This document shows, one piece after another, positions 27,496 through 36,558 of a stretch of DNA of 64,000 nt. Every line of letters starts with the position of its first letter. Positions within the stretch are counted from its first letter, which is position 1. Origin of the DNA: Phycisphaerae bacterium (GTDB taxonomy: Bacteria > Planctomycetota > Phycisphaerae > UBA1845 > UTPLA1); contig JAHBXN010000005.1 in the NCBI GenBank assembly GCA_019636475.1, positions 310,001 through 374,000 on the forward strand. Direction: 5' to 3'. The translations under genes were made by a program, and so were the position numbers. The notes under the pieces were generated by a model that did not search any database, was not told where the DNA came from, and saw only the letters and a program-made list of their open reading frames with translations.

Positions 27496-28884
27496 ATGAA
27501 TCATACTTTTCGGCGGCGGCGGTGCGTTTCCGCCCTGCGTAATTTGACCGCGATGATCGCCGTGCTCGCGGCCGCACAATGCGTCGAGGCGCAGCAACCC
27601 ACCCAGCCGGCCGGCGCCAAAGCAGTGGCCCCGCCCCATCCACCAAAGAATTCGCCGACTCGAGCTTCGACGTCAGTCGTTGGCCCAAGCGCTCCAGCCG
27701 CGACGTCCGAGTTCGTCGGACCGCCGTACGATCAGGTCGACTCCGCCCGCGCAGTCGCGGGACAGCCGGCCAATCCCGCCGCGATCAAATCCGGGAAGGT
27801 CGTCCCCAATGTTCCAGCGCCGACTGTCCAGCTCAAGCCTGGCGAGGTGCCTGCGATCCGATTCGACACGCCGACATACGATTTCGGTTCGACGCGAGCC
27901 GGACCGGACATTCAGCACGAATTCTGGTTTACAAACACAGGCAACGGACCGCTGGAGATACTCAGCGTCAAGCCGTCCTGAGGCTGCACCGTTGCCGGTC
28001 AGTTTGACCGGATTGTTGAACCAGGCGACAGCGGCAAGATTCCGATTCAGATCAAGTCCGGACATGGAAACGGTCCGATGTCAAAATCGATCACCGTGCA
28101 CACCAACGTGCCGGGTCCGGACGCACAAGTCATCCTCACATTCAAGGGCGAGATCTGGCAGCCGATCCAACCGAGCGCCCCGGCTGTCGCCTTCGGTCGC
28201 ATCACGCCCGCCGATTTGGCCAATCCGGGCAAGCAGGCCATCACGCTGACGAATCGTACAGGCGGCCCGATCCAGTTTTCCGAGCCGAAAGTCAGTGTAA
28301 CTGGGTTTTCCGCAGCCATCGCGCCGATCGAAGGTACCGACAACTATGAACTGACCGTCACGGTCGTTCCGCCGCTGAAACCGGGAAACAACTCGGGCTG
28401 GATCGAAATGCAGACCGGTATCGCTGATCCGCCGACGGTACGCATCCCCATCAATGCCTTCGTTACGGCGGCCATCGATGTCATGCCTCCGTCACTCGTT
28501 TTGCCGCCGTCGCGGGTGGTCGATCTCTCGCGGCAGTTCTACGTTCGAACCAACGTGAATCGATCATTCAAGATCACGCGTTTATCGAGTTCCAACCCGC
28601 AAATCGCCGTGCAATCGACTGAACAAGCGGAGGGCAAGAGCTACCAGATCACGCTCACGATACCGGCGCAGTACGCCCCCTCGGATGATGCGGGTGACCT
28701 GGTGACGATCGAAACCGACGATCCCGAGGCCCCCTCGCTGAACATTCCGATCACCGTCGCCGCCGCTCGCAAACAGCCGGCGAACGCCGCGATTCACGGA
28801 GCTGCCGGTAGCCCCGCAGCGGTCGCTCCGAAGCCGAACCCCGGGGTGCAAACACCGATCGGCCCGGCCAAGACGCCTTCATGA
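27496..28884 (+). CDS. DUF1573 secreted protein with in-frame TGA, probable selenoprotein
   Basis: One frame runs from ATG 27496 to the stop at 28884 with a single internal TGA at 27979-27981 (codon 162). Residues 1-33 look like a signal peptide, 34-115 are Pro/Ala-rich, and from about 118 a DUF1573 domain reads AIRFDTPTYDFGSTRAG, FWFTNTGNGPLEILSVKPS, then TGA, then GCTVAGQFDRIVEPGDSG. In this family the block is normally S-C-G-C-T, so TGA stands exactly at the first Cys codon. After it the frame stays open for 300 codons with typical family sequence (beta-sandwich repeats to about residue 445). A hairpin 20 nt after the TGA fits a SECIS element. I therefore read residue 162 as selenocysteine giving a 462-residue exported protein with an adjacent Sec-Gly-Cys redox motif. 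Alternatives are a sequencing error or a fresh nonsense mutation. The tail overlaps the convergent phosphatase gene by 6 nt. Confidence 0.75.
27979..28011 (+). promoter_or_regulatory. TGA codon plus SECIS-like hairpin
   Basis: TGA is at 27979-27981. After 13 bases, CCGGTCA (27995-28001) pairs perfectly with TGACCGG (28005-28011), closing the three-base loop GTT (28002-28004). Bacterial SECIS elements sit just downstream of the UGA inside the coding region, with a short apical loop about 15-40 nt away and a guanine at the start of the loop that SelB recognises; all three conditions are met here (20 nt, G first). The stem is seen directly; the function is inference. Confidence 0.6.
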
Positions 28885-30528
28885 TGGTTTGACGATCACA
28901 AGCGTGACGTCATCCGCCGGCTCGCGCGGGCTGCAATGCTGCCGGACGGTCCGCGCGAGATCACCGGCGATTTCCGACGCCGTGCCGTCGGCGAGGCGCG
29001 CGAGTTCCGCGCCGACCCGATCCAATCCGAACTCCACTCCGTTCGCATCGACCGCTTCGGTCACGCCGTCGCTGCAGAGCAAAAGCGCCCGGACACCCGG
29101 CAAATTCCGCAACACCACGTCCTCATCCCATGTTGGCATAATGCCGAGGGGAATGCCCACTCGCGATGGAAATGCTTCAACCCGTCCGTCGCTCATCAAC
29201 CAGAGCGGCGCATGATGGCCGGCGTTGACGATCTCGACTTCACGACCGTCCGCAGACCATCGCACGATGATCATGGTCGCGAAGCAGTCCGGCGGGATGC
29301 TGTCGATCAGTGCCGAATTGACGCTGCCGATGATCTCAACGAGATCTTCATGGTGGCGAACCGCCAATCGAAACGAGCTTTGAAGTATGGCCGTTACGAA
29401 CGCGGCGGGAACGCCCTTGCCGGAAACATCCGCAATACTGACAAGCAAACGTCCCTTTGAGTCCATTCGGACATCGTAAATATCGCCGCTCATTTGATCG
29501 GCCGGCTGATTCAGCGCCGCAACCTCACCCCACGCCGGCTGCGGAATCGGCGACGGCATCAGCATCTTCTGCATCTCCCGACCGACATCGATGCGGCCTT
29601 TCAGTCGAGCATAGTCGCGCGCTTTGGCCTGAAGCTCGTCCACGCTGACCGCTCCCGCGGCCAGATCGACCGCTGCCATCGCGAAGTCAAGATCGGTCGT
29701 TTGAAATGGGAATCTCGAGAGGTCGCGGTCCGCGTACATGACGGCTCGGACCCGACCATCAACCATCACGGGGACACAAATCACGGAACCCGAACGGTTA
29801 TCAACGAGGCTTCGGGCGTCGGCATATCGCTGATCCTGAAGCACCTGTTGAATCAACATGCCCTGCCCGGCCGCGATGGTGTCATGCAACACCGAATGGC
29901 TGACGCCCAGTGGCTTATCGATTTCGGCACTGCGCGTTCGTGGTGCAAGGCGATAGATCGCGCCGGCCTCATCGACTCCCACGAGCACACAGCGATCGGC
30001 CGACAAACACCGCTGGAGCGCCGCATGAATGATCTGCCAGAACGAGCCGTTGTCCCGACGGGCCAGAATCAATCGGGACATCGCGTAGAGGTCTTCAAGC
30101 CGCTGCTGAATCACGGAGCCCGAGTCCTGCGATGTTCGCACATACGTCGGAACCACGCCGCTGTAACTCAGATGAATCGAGCGGTCGGATGCCTCGTTGG
30201 TGTCGCCCGTCTGATCATCGAGTACATTGATCGAGAAGGGGCGGACGTCGATCACGTCGCCGGCCGCCAGGATCGAACTCGACACCTTGCGGCCGTTCAC
30301 TCGGATGCCGCGCGCCGTGTCATGATCGACAATCCGCCAACCTTGCGGCGTGCGCTCGATCCACGCGTGCAGTTGGGCGACCTCATCGTCCTCAAGGCGT
30401 ATATCACAATCGACCGACCGGCCGATCGAAAGTCGCTCGCCGGCCAACCGAACTTTCCCGATCTGCCGCAACTCGCGACGGATCATCAGATTGAAATCGG
30501 ATTTCCCTGAGTCTGTCGGCATTTGCAT
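28879..30528 (-). CDS. FHA-GAF-PP2C (SpoIIE-type) serine phosphatase
   Basis: Predicted 549-residue cytoplasmic signalling protein. Residues 28-105 form an FHA domain (LSIGRSVDCDIRLEDDEVAQ, then GIRVNGRKV), which binds phosphothreonine. Residues about 145-300 look like a GAF sensor domain (LSADRCVLVGVDEAGAIYR, GSVICVPVMVDGRVRAVMYA). From about 335 follows a SpoIIE/RsbU-type PP2C phosphatase: MSGDIYDVRMDSKGRLLVSI, ADVSGKGVPAAFVTA, FATMIIVRWS, LLLCSDGVTEAVDANG and the terminal PADDVTLVIVK, carrying the metal-binding aspartates. Such proteins work in partner-switching control of sigma factors or in kinase/phosphatase networks. The start may be 30522 rather than 30528. Confidence 0.92.
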   Translation of the reverse strand: MQMPTDSGKSDFNLMIRRELRQIGKVRLAGERLSIGRSVDCDIRLEDDEVAQLHAWIERTPQGWRIVDHDTARGIRVNGRKVSSSILAAGDVIDVRPFSINVLDDQTGDTNEASDRSIHLSYSGVVPTYVRTSQDSGSVIQQRLEDLYAMSRLILARRDNGSFWQIIHAALQRCLSADRCVLVGVDEAGAIYRLAPRTRSAEIDKPLGVSHSVLHDTIAAGQGMLIQQVLQDQRYADARSLVDNRSGSVICVPVMVDGRVRAVMYADRDLSRFPFQTTDLDFAMAAVDLAAGAVSVDELQAKARDYARLKGRIDVGREMQKMLMPSPIPQPAWGEVAALNQPADQMSGDIYDVRMDSKGRLLVSIADVSGKGVPAAFVTAILQSSFRLAVRHHEDLVEIIGSVNSALIDSIPPDCFATMIIVRWSADGREVEIVNAGHHAPLWLMSDGRVEAFPSRVGIPLGIMPTWDEDVVLRNLPGVRALLLCSDGVTEAVDANGVEFGLDRVGAELARLADGTASEIAGDLARTVRQHCSPREPADDVTLVIVKPS

Positions 30529-30786
30529 CTCTTGATTCAGCGGCCCGGGGCGGCCCCCATCATGTCATGACTGACTCGGCCCCGCACTCTTTGATCATGG
30601 AAAAACGCTCAAGCCGCATCATGCGCGGCCGGTAGCCGCGGTCCGGGTTTTCAGACTACACCATACGTTATCAGACAATGCGAGAAATGGCTCACCTCGT
30701 TTTTTTGCCATTCCAGGATCTGATCGGGGACTCAAGCCCAGGGCTGTCCGCAATGATAATTCACGCTTGGAAGTCTCGCTCATTTC

Positions 30787-30815
30787 TTGATGCAGGTCGT
30801 GTCCGGCCGTATACT
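30787..30815 (+). promoter_or_regulatory. Sigma-70 promoter for the PEP-CTERM gene with a long leader
   Basis: TTGATG at 30787-30792, a 17-base spacer and TATACT at 30810-30815 form a good vegetative promoter. Transcription would start near 30822, leaving a leader of about 195 nt before the ATG at 31017. Within the leader, CATGG and CCATG could pair near 30880-30905, but I recognise no known riboswitch. The rest of the 488-nt interval 30529-31016 holds no gene I can support. Confidence 0.5.
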
Positions 30816-31016
30816 GGATGCAGCTCGCGGGGGAACCGACAGACGCGATTTGTCCCGTCCCGGCCGAAGTGCAGCACGGTCATGGCTGGTGCCAAACCAT
30901 GTTCCAATTGGCGCACGGACGGTCGAATCACTGAACCACCGCATGATCAATCGTCGATTCTCCGGTTCGAAGGGATACCCGACCTCAGGCAAAGATTCAG
31001 TCCGCTGTATATTGAA

Positions 31017-31868
31017 ATGAAGCGACGTCACCTCTTCAAAACTATTTTGCCCTTGCTGGTTGCTCTCGCGACCGTCGGATCCAACGTGAGAGCGGCCGAG
31101 CTTCTCGGGATCGATTTCGACGGTGTGCTTTATGACATCAACCTGACGACGGGTGCTGCGACGAATCCTCGCCCGACGGGGGTGCCCACCCTGTCAGGAC
31201 TGGCCTGGTCGCCGACGGCCGGACTGTATGCACACGACGCCGCGACCAACTCGCTCTTTCGCCTCAATCGCCTGACGGGGGAGGCGACGCGAATCGGCTC
31301 GCTCGGACTCGACGCCACCGAGGGCGATCTGGCCTTTCATCCACTGACGGGCGTGCTCTATGGTTCGCAGACCGCGGGTTCGGATCGACTGTACACGATC
31401 GACATTCAATCGGGGCAGGCGACCGTCATCGGATCCGTTCTATCCGGGGGCGATCTCTCCGCCATGGCGTTCAATCGCAACGGCGAATTGTTCGGCATCG
31501 ACACTTCAAACCACCGAATTCTGAAAATCGACCCTTTGACCGCACAGATCATCGGGCAGCCGCAGGTCATTCAGGGAAACACGCTCGGCGCCACGGCGGG
31601 CATGGCATTTGATCCAGACGCCGCGAACGACCTCAATGCGTGGGTTGTCGGCCGATCGTCGAGCTATCCCGGCGGGGATCCGAACAATCCGTTGAATCCG
31701 CTCTATGCGCTCACACTCGAAAACGGCTTCCTCCGCCCCGGGTCCCGCAATACCGGCCTTGCGGACGGACTCTCGGGCCTGACATTCGTGCCTGAACCGT
31801 CGAGCCTGGCGTTGCTGGCCGTGGGCTTCCTGCTCATCCAGCGGCCGCGACGCACGTCTGTTCGCTGA
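31017..31868 (+). CDS. Exported PEP-CTERM protein with beta-propeller-like repeats
   Basis: Predicted 283-residue surface or secreted protein. Residues 1-25 form a signal peptide (RRHLFKTILPLLVALATVG, then RAAELLGID). The middle shows repeated strands such as LSGLAWSPTAGLYAHDAA, LYTIDIQSGQATVIGSV and LFGIDTSNHRILKIDPLT, resembling NHL or DUF4394-type propeller blades. The C-terminus is a PEP-CTERM sorting signal: VPEPSSLALLAVGFLLIQ followed by RPRR, which an exosortase cuts before anchoring or release. No exosortase gene lies in the window. ATG 31017 is chosen because the signal peptide begins there; the longer frame from 30678 would overlap the promoter. Confidence 0.85.
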   Translation: MKRRHLFKTILPLLVALATVGSNVRAAELLGIDFDGVLYDINLTTGAATNPRPTGVPTLSGLAWSPTAGLYAHDAATNSLFRLNRLTGEATRIGSLGLDATEGDLAFHPLTGVLYGSQTAGSDRLYTIDIQSGQATVIGSVLSGGDLSAMAFNRNGELFGIDTSNHRILKIDPLTAQIIGQPQVIQGNTLGATAGMAFDPDAANDLNAWVVGRSSSYPGGDPNNPLNPLYALTLENGFLRPGSRNTGLADGLSGLTFVPEPSSLALLAVGFLLIQRPRRTSVR

Positions 31869-31998
31869 GCCAACTGAAATTTGCGCTGAATCCGCGGTCA
31901 CTTCTGTTGTATCGACTTTATAATGCTGCATGCCGGCGCCGGCTCGGTTTCGCCCCCGCCGACATCGTGGGGACTCATTCCGTGGGGATGCGATTCAC

Positions 31999-32463
31999 AT
32001 GTTTGTTCCGGTTACGCAGTTTTCCGTATTTCTGACCAACAAGCCCGGCATTCTCTCCAAGGTCTGCGACGCCCTTGCCACTGCGAAGATAAACCTGATC
32101 GCCGTCACCTTGATGGACTCCGTCGAGCACGGGGTATTCCGAATTGTGACGGGCCAGGCCCAACGCACCCGGGATGTCCTCAAGGCACTGAATGTTCCAC
32201 TGACCGAAACTGACGTGCTGCTTGCTCAGCTTTCCAATCGCCCCGGAGCGCTCGCGGACATCTGCGGCAAACTCAATTCGGAGCACATTTCGATCAAGTA
32301 CGCCTACGTGACTGCCGGCGCGGCCGGGGGACGCACGACAGCCATCTTCAAGGTGGACAACTCCAAGAAGGCGCTTGGATTGAAGCTGGGTGACGACAAG
32401 AAAGGGAAGCGAAAAGACACGTTCGGCCAGGTTCGGTCAAACCGTGCGATCACGGCACGATAG
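31999..32463 (+). CDS. Tandem ACT-domain protein
   Basis: Predicted 154-residue cytoplasmic protein with two ACT domains: residues 5-65 (FSVFLTNKPGILSKVCDAL, INLIAVTLMDSVEHGVFRIV) and 70-130 (LLAQLSNRPGALADICGKLN, ISIKYAYVTAGAAGG). ACT domains bind small ligands, usually amino acids, and stand-alone tandem forms are regulatory. A basic tail (KKGKRKDTFGQVR) follows. I start at 31999, preceded by a GGGGATG-type purine run; the longer frame from 31930 adds a basic stretch unlike the family. The ligand cannot be told. Its nearest neighbours give no pathway clue. Confidence 0.85.
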   Translation: MFVPVTQFSVFLTNKPGILSKVCDALATAKINLIAVTLMDSVEHGVFRIVTGQAQRTRDVLKALNVPLTETDVLLAQLSNRPGALADICGKLNSEHISIKYAYVTAGAAGGRTTAIFKVDNSKKALGLKLGDDKKGKRKDTFGQVRSNRAITAR

Positions 32464-32504
32464 CGCATCGTACCCTGGAAGCGAGCGGACTTCGCGGAGC
32501 GCGC

Positions 32505-33440
32505 TCACTTTGTCGGCAGAGAATCAAGAAACGGGGCGGCGTCGTTCTCGGGCATCTGACTGACCACATAGCCAACCGCCGAGTTAAGGGTTGCCCGGTC
32601 GAACGGCGACGCCCATTCAAGAAGTGCATTGAGAACCGATGCGCCGGTTGTCTGGTATCTGCGCTCATAATCCCTGAGCAAGGTCCCGCGGATGACGTAA
32701 AGTTCTCGGCAGAGCAACAGGCGCTTCACTTCACCATGATCAATCAGAACCACCGAAGGAGAAGACACGGCACGTCGAACAACATCGTCAAGCTGAATGT
32801 CCAGCATGTCTGCCGTGAACGGTCGCCGATTCAGCCGAGGACCGTCCGATCGCCCGCTGAATAGTGCCAAGCCTACGCGCCAATCCGCGCCGGCCAGACG
32901 GATGGCTTTATCTCGGAGCGTCAGTACGGTTTCGCTTCGCCCGTCGATCGCATACCGGCCGCGGCCGACACGCATTGCAGTCGTGCTGGAAGCCGCGAGT
33001 TGTGATCTGAATTCAGCCAGTACAAGCAGATTGTGCGCATTAATCAGATAGGCAAGGCGGCTTGGCGCGTCCTGAAATGCCGCGGCATCGCGCGTCGGTC
33101 CGTGTTCGGCAAGTTGATTCAACATGCGTTCGATCAGGTCGCCGGAGGTCCACAGCGCCGCGGCGTCGAGTTTGTCGCCTTGTACGGTTCGAAAGAGCAA
33201 CAGGCCGTAGTGGCTCCAGTCAATCGGACTGAAGCGCGAGATCTGTGGATCGTCAGCGTCGTGGGTGGTTGCTGTGGCTGATGGACGATCTTCGCGGACC
33301 ACTCCCGCGCTCGATTCACCGGACGGCACCGGCGACCTGCACGCCGCCGAGAGGCTGATGACGAACAGCAGGCCGAACCCTCGACAGTCGCGCGCCGTTG
33401 GGCGGCAAGCCGGCACCAAGCTGATTCGGATCGGCAGCAT
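32505..33440 (-). CDS. DUF547-like predicted lipoprotein
   Basis: Predicted 311-residue envelope protein. The N-terminus has a hydrophobic stretch GFGLLFVISLSAAC in which the Cys fits a lipobox, so it is probably lipid-anchored. The body resembles DUF547: YLINAHNLLVLAEFRSQL corresponds to the usual F-W-I-N-x-Y-N-A segment, TLRDKAIRLAG to the following block, and the later ...DIQLDDVVRRAVSSPSVVLID matches the C-terminal part. DUF547 has a papain-like fold in some members, but its biological role is unknown. I use ATG 33440 instead of a TTG four codons upstream. The adjacent thiolase gene ends 24 nt upstream on the same strand. Confidence 0.65.
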   Translation of the reverse strand: MLPIRISLVPACRPTARDCRGFGLLFVISLSAACRSPVPSGESSAGVVREDRPSATATTHDADDPQISRFSPIDWSHYGLLLFRTVQGDKLDAAALWTSGDLIERMLNQLAEHGPTRDAAAFQDAPSRLAYLINAHNLLVLAEFRSQLAASSTTAMRVGRGRYAIDGRSETVLTLRDKAIRLAGADWRVGLALFSGRSDGPRLNRRPFTADMLDIQLDDVVRRAVSSPSVVLIDHGEVKRLLLCRELYVIRGTLLRDYERRYQTTGASVLNALLEWASPFDRATLNSAVGYVVSQMPENDAAPFLDSLPTK

Positions 33441-33464
33441 CGGGTCAATCAATCCAAGAGGCCG

Positions 33465-34661
33465 TTAAGCCCGTTCAAACAGCACGGCGAGCCCCTGACC
33501 GACACCAACGCAGAGGGCGGCCAGACCGCGCTTCGCCCCGCGGCGGTTCATCTCCCGAATTAGCGTTGTCGCGAGTCTCGCGCCGCTGCATCCGAGAGGA
33601 TGCCCCAGCGCGATGGCACCGCCATTGACGTTTAATTTTGCCGGATCGATGTCCAGCTCGCGGACGCAAGCGAGCACCTGGGCCGAGAACGCTTCGTTGA
33701 TTTCGATCAGGTCCAGATCGCGGAGCTTCCAGCCGGCTCGATTCAATGCTTTGTTCGTTGCCGGAACCGGCCCAAGCCCCATGAACGATGGATCAACCCC
33801 GGCCGAGGCGCTCGGCCGAACGAATGCCATCGGACGAAGGCCGAAACGCTCGGCGGTCTTCGCCTCCATCAGCAGAAGCGCAGCCGCTCCGTCATTCAGA
33901 CCGGAGCTGTTTCCTGCGGTGACCGTGCCGCCTTCCCTGAATGCCGGCTTGAGCCGGGCGAGCGCCTCCAAGGTCGTATCGAATCGTGGATGTTCGTCGG
34001 CGGCGATGACGGTCGTATGTTTTCCGTTCACGATCTCGACCGGCACGATCTCTTCGGCCAGCCGCCCCGCCTCGACCGCGGCCTTGCAGCGCATCTGGCT
34101 TTCGAATGCGAACTGATCCTGCGATTCACGCGAGAGCTTGTACTTCTCCGCGACATTTTCCGCCGTTTCCCCCATGCTGTAGGGTGGGTGAAGCCGCGCC
34201 AGCTTCGGGTTGGTCATTCGCCATCCAAGCGTGGAGTCGTACATGGTTTGATTGCCGCGCACCCACGGCTCGTCCGGCTTGGGCAACACGAGCGGCGCCC
34301 GGCTCATCGACTCGCATCCGCCGGCGATGAACACATCGCCGTGACCGGCCTCGATCAGTCTGGCTGCCAGCGCGACCGCCTCCAGCCCGCTGGCACAGAG
34401 CCGATTGACCGTCGTGCCCGGAACGGAGTCCGGCAGCCCGGCAAGTAGCAATGCCATGCGTGCGGCATTCCGGTTGTCCTCGCCGGCCTGATTGGCCGCC
34501 CCCCAATAGACGTCATCGATCGACGCTGGATCGATGCCCGACCGTGACACGACCGTTCGTATGATGTGCGCGCCCAGATCGTCCGGTCGAACCGGCACGA
34601 GCCCGCCGCGATACCGGCCGATCGGCGTTCGCAGACACTCCACCACGACTGCTTCACGCAT
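33465..34661 (-). CDS. Thiolase (acetyl-CoA C-acyltransferase)
   Basis: Predicted 398-residue thiolase that condenses or cleaves acyl-CoA in the cytoplasm. All active-site elements are present: nucleophilic Cys89 in [16 protein letters not shown], His354 in [17 protein letters not shown] and Cys384 in [18 protein letters not shown]. Length is normal. Start 34661 is preceded by AAGGAG and begins [17 protein letters not shown], the classical opening; the frame is open further upstream but without support. Whether it serves beta-oxidation (FadA-like) or acetoacetyl-CoA formation (AtoB-like) cannot be decided; no FadB-type partner is nearby. Confidence 0.95.
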   Translation of the reverse strand: MREAVVVECLRTPIGRYRGGLVPVRPDDLGAHIIRTVVSRSGIDPASIDDVYWGAANQAGEDNRNAARMALLLAGLPDSVPGTTVNRLCASGLEAVALAARLIEAGHGDVFIAGGCESMSRAPLVLPKPDEPWVRGNQTMYDSTLGWRMTNPKLARLHPPYSMGETAENVAEKYKLSRESQDQFAFESQMRCKAAVEAGRLAEEIVPVEIVNGKHTTVIAADEHPRFDTTLEALARLKPAFREGGTVTAGNSSGLNDGAAALLLMEAKTAERFGLRPMAFVRPSASAGVDPSFMGLGPVPATNKALNRAGWKLRDLDLIEINEAFSAQVLACVRELDIDPAKLNVNGGAIALGHPLGCSGARLATTLIREMNRRGAKRGLAALCVGVGQGLAVLFERA

Positions 34662-34811
34662 GGGCGCATTGCTCCTTCCAGTTCGGATGCTGATCAGTTT
34701 CGCACCGCTTCGGACGATGCAGAGAGACTGCCCAACCCTCGCATCCACGATTCTACGCGACGAGACCGAACTCGCAACGCGTTTCGACGAAGGATCGCCG
34801 CGGCATGAGCA

Positions 34812-35864
34812 TCAATCCGGCGCACCGTCGCGATCAGACTCTATTTCTCCGATTTCCTGACGAATGTGAGCCAGCGCGCTTCGAATATCGGCGACGAAGC
34901 GATCGAGTTGGGCCTCGACGCGCGGCGGAGGATGAGTCCATTCACCGAGGATGTCAACCAATTCCAGAATGACGCCGGCCAGCCAATCTCGATCGTGCGT
35001 GCGGTACGCCCGCAAGGTCTCCCGGTACGCCTGCTCCGCTTCCCGATACTCCGGACTGCCATGATCAGTTGTGCGCGCGATATGGTGAAACCGGTGGACC
35101 GAAGCGGCCAGTTCCTTGATTTCCGTCGCGAGCGACTTTTCACGGGCGATGAGCGTCTCGATCACGACATGATGGTCGTGTGCGGAGCCTGCTTTCGACA
35201 TGGCCTCGCGGATGTCGTTGAGTCGATCTTCAGGCAACAACTGGGGTTGAGCGGTATGTATGCTCGATAGACGCCGAAGGCAACTGCTCGATCTGTCATG
35301 ATCGCCCGCCCGGGCCGATGCGATGGCTTGTTCGGCCAGTTCGTCCAGCTGTGATTGGTAGCGCGCCCGACGATCGGCAATTCCGTTCAATATCGCCTGG
35401 CAGTGTTCCAACGAGTCGTTCGAAACCGACTGAGGATACTGTTCGCGAAGCTCTCGTAATCGGTCGAAGATGGCCCGAGATTCCGCTTCGTAAAGGCGGG
35501 CGGCGTATTCATCAAATTGCCGAACCAACCGCGTCACGGCGTTGCGAACGTCTTCGGAACGGTCAGCGTGGGACGCCTCGATGTGTTCGGTTTGAATCGC
35601 GCTGGCCGGCACATGCGCGACGCTCGCGGCGCCCTTCTTTGGCTTGTTCTGTGCGAGTTCATTTGCACGCTGAACGCCGAAGGCTCGAATCATGCCTGCC
35701 AGAATCGGATCGCTTTGAACCTCGGAATCCGCCAGCGCACGGCGAAGTTCATTCTGTAGCGTCCTGGCATCGATTCCGCCTCGCGTGATCTGGGCATGCC
35801 AGTGCGCGTAGGCCATCTCACGCCGTCTGACATCGTGAGTTGGTTCGTGTTCGGGCCTGGCCAT
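34812..35864 (-). CDS. Hypothetical helical protein
   Basis: Predicted 350-residue protein without signal peptide or membrane span. From about residue 105 it is strongly charged and helical with coiled-coil character (TRLVRQFDEYAARLYEAES, FDRLRELREQYPQ, REKSLATEIKELAAS). The first 60 residues (AYAHWHAQITRGGIDARTLQ) may be a small separate domain. No family is recognised. ATG 35864 is chosen, with GGAG eight bases upstream, over a GTG three codons earlier. It precedes the thiolase gene on the same strand by 150 nt; no functional link is evident. Confidence 0.7.
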   Translation of the reverse strand: MARPEHEPTHDVRRREMAYAHWHAQITRGGIDARTLQNELRRALADSEVQSDPILAGMIRAFGVQRANELAQNKPKKGAASVAHVPASAIQTEHIEASHADRSEDVRNAVTRLVRQFDEYAARLYEAESRAIFDRLRELREQYPQSVSNDSLEHCQAILNGIADRRARYQSQLDELAEQAIASARAGDHDRSSSCLRRLSSIHTAQPQLLPEDRLNDIREAMSKAGSAHDHHVVIETLIAREKSLATEIKELAASVHRFHHIARTTDHGSPEYREAEQAYRETLRAYRTHDRDWLAGVILELVDILGEWTHPPPRVEAQLDRFVADIRSALAHIRQEIGEIESDRDGAPD

Positions 35865-35983
35865 GGCGCACACTCCGGCACGAGCGGAAAACCGCTGCCA
35901 GCGGAAAGTCTACGCCACTATAACAGGAACTTCCACCAGGTCGCCTCGAACCAGGAGCCGGAACCAGCGCGAGTCACTGCGCG

Positions 35984-36439
35984 CTACCGGTATCGATCCG
36001 TCGCGCCGTCTGCCGCCAGGCGTGAGGCAATGTCCGCGAGTCGCTCAAGGCTGCGGTCTGATAACGATGTCGCCAGCGTCAGAATCTCGCAGAGCGTCAC
36101 CGCCCGATTATCGTAGAGATGATCCGCCCGAATCGCGGCATCGCTGAGAATCTTGCGGGTCATGACCTTCGAAAAGCGCCTGATTGTTTTCTCGATTTCC
36201 ATACCTGCCACCGGCCCCATCGCAATCCCTCCTCCGGCCTGCGTGAACTGAGTGATTCCTCCAAACAGATCGTCACCGCCACAGGCCCTCACCGCTAATA
36301 TCTGATTTAAGGCGTCGAGAATCTCTAAGGAAAAGTCGCGATTTGAGCACCTTGGAATCGGCGGTTCAGATAAAAGGCGCTCAGTTTCCCCTACCTCGCG
36401 TGCGAGGTGCCAACCAGTCGGCATGTCTGCCCCGGCCAT
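35984..36439 (-). CDS. Hypothetical protein (about 150 residues)
   Basis: Predicted soluble helical protein. The segment RDFSLEILDALNQILAVRAC, a glycine-rich stretch (GGDDLFGGITQFTQAGGGI) and a helical second half (MEIEKTIRRFSKVMTRKIL, LCEILTLATSLSDRSLERLA) look protein-like, but I recognise no family. The start is uncertain: ATG 36439 or 36424 are possible, and the frame remains open to 36541. It is divergent from the response-regulator gene, sharing a promoter region of about 120 nt. Confidence 0.55.
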   Translation of the reverse strand: MAGADMPTGWHLAREVGETERLLSEPPIPRCSNRDFSLEILDALNQILAVRACGGDDLFGGITQFTQAGGGIAMGPVAGMEIEKTIRRFSKVMTRKILSDAAIRADHLYDNRAVTLCEILTLATSLSDRSLERLADIASRLAADGATDRYR

Positions 36440-36558
36440 GCCTGCGAGCAGATCGTGATCGCCGGCCGGCCGCTGTCGGCAGATGGGGCAAATCACGCGG
36501 TCGAACACCCGAAAACAACGCCGTTTCCATCGGCGGGGCATCGTGCGATAATACCGGC

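Noticed and set aside
27394-27981. Short stand-alone gene ending at the internal TGA, followed by a separate gene from 28078
   Set aside because: The two parts are in the same frame, the junction reads straight through the conserved DUF1573 motif, and 28078 has no ribosome-binding site. A single gene with a read-through TGA explains the sequence better.
29494-30510. 338-codon frame opposite the FHA-GAF-PP2C gene
   Set aside because: Antisense shadow without motifs; the minus strand has three recognisable domains.
30822-31016. Known riboswitch in the PEP-CTERM leader
   Set aside because: I compared the leader by eye with c-di-GMP, cobalamin and ykkC-type cores and found no convincing match.
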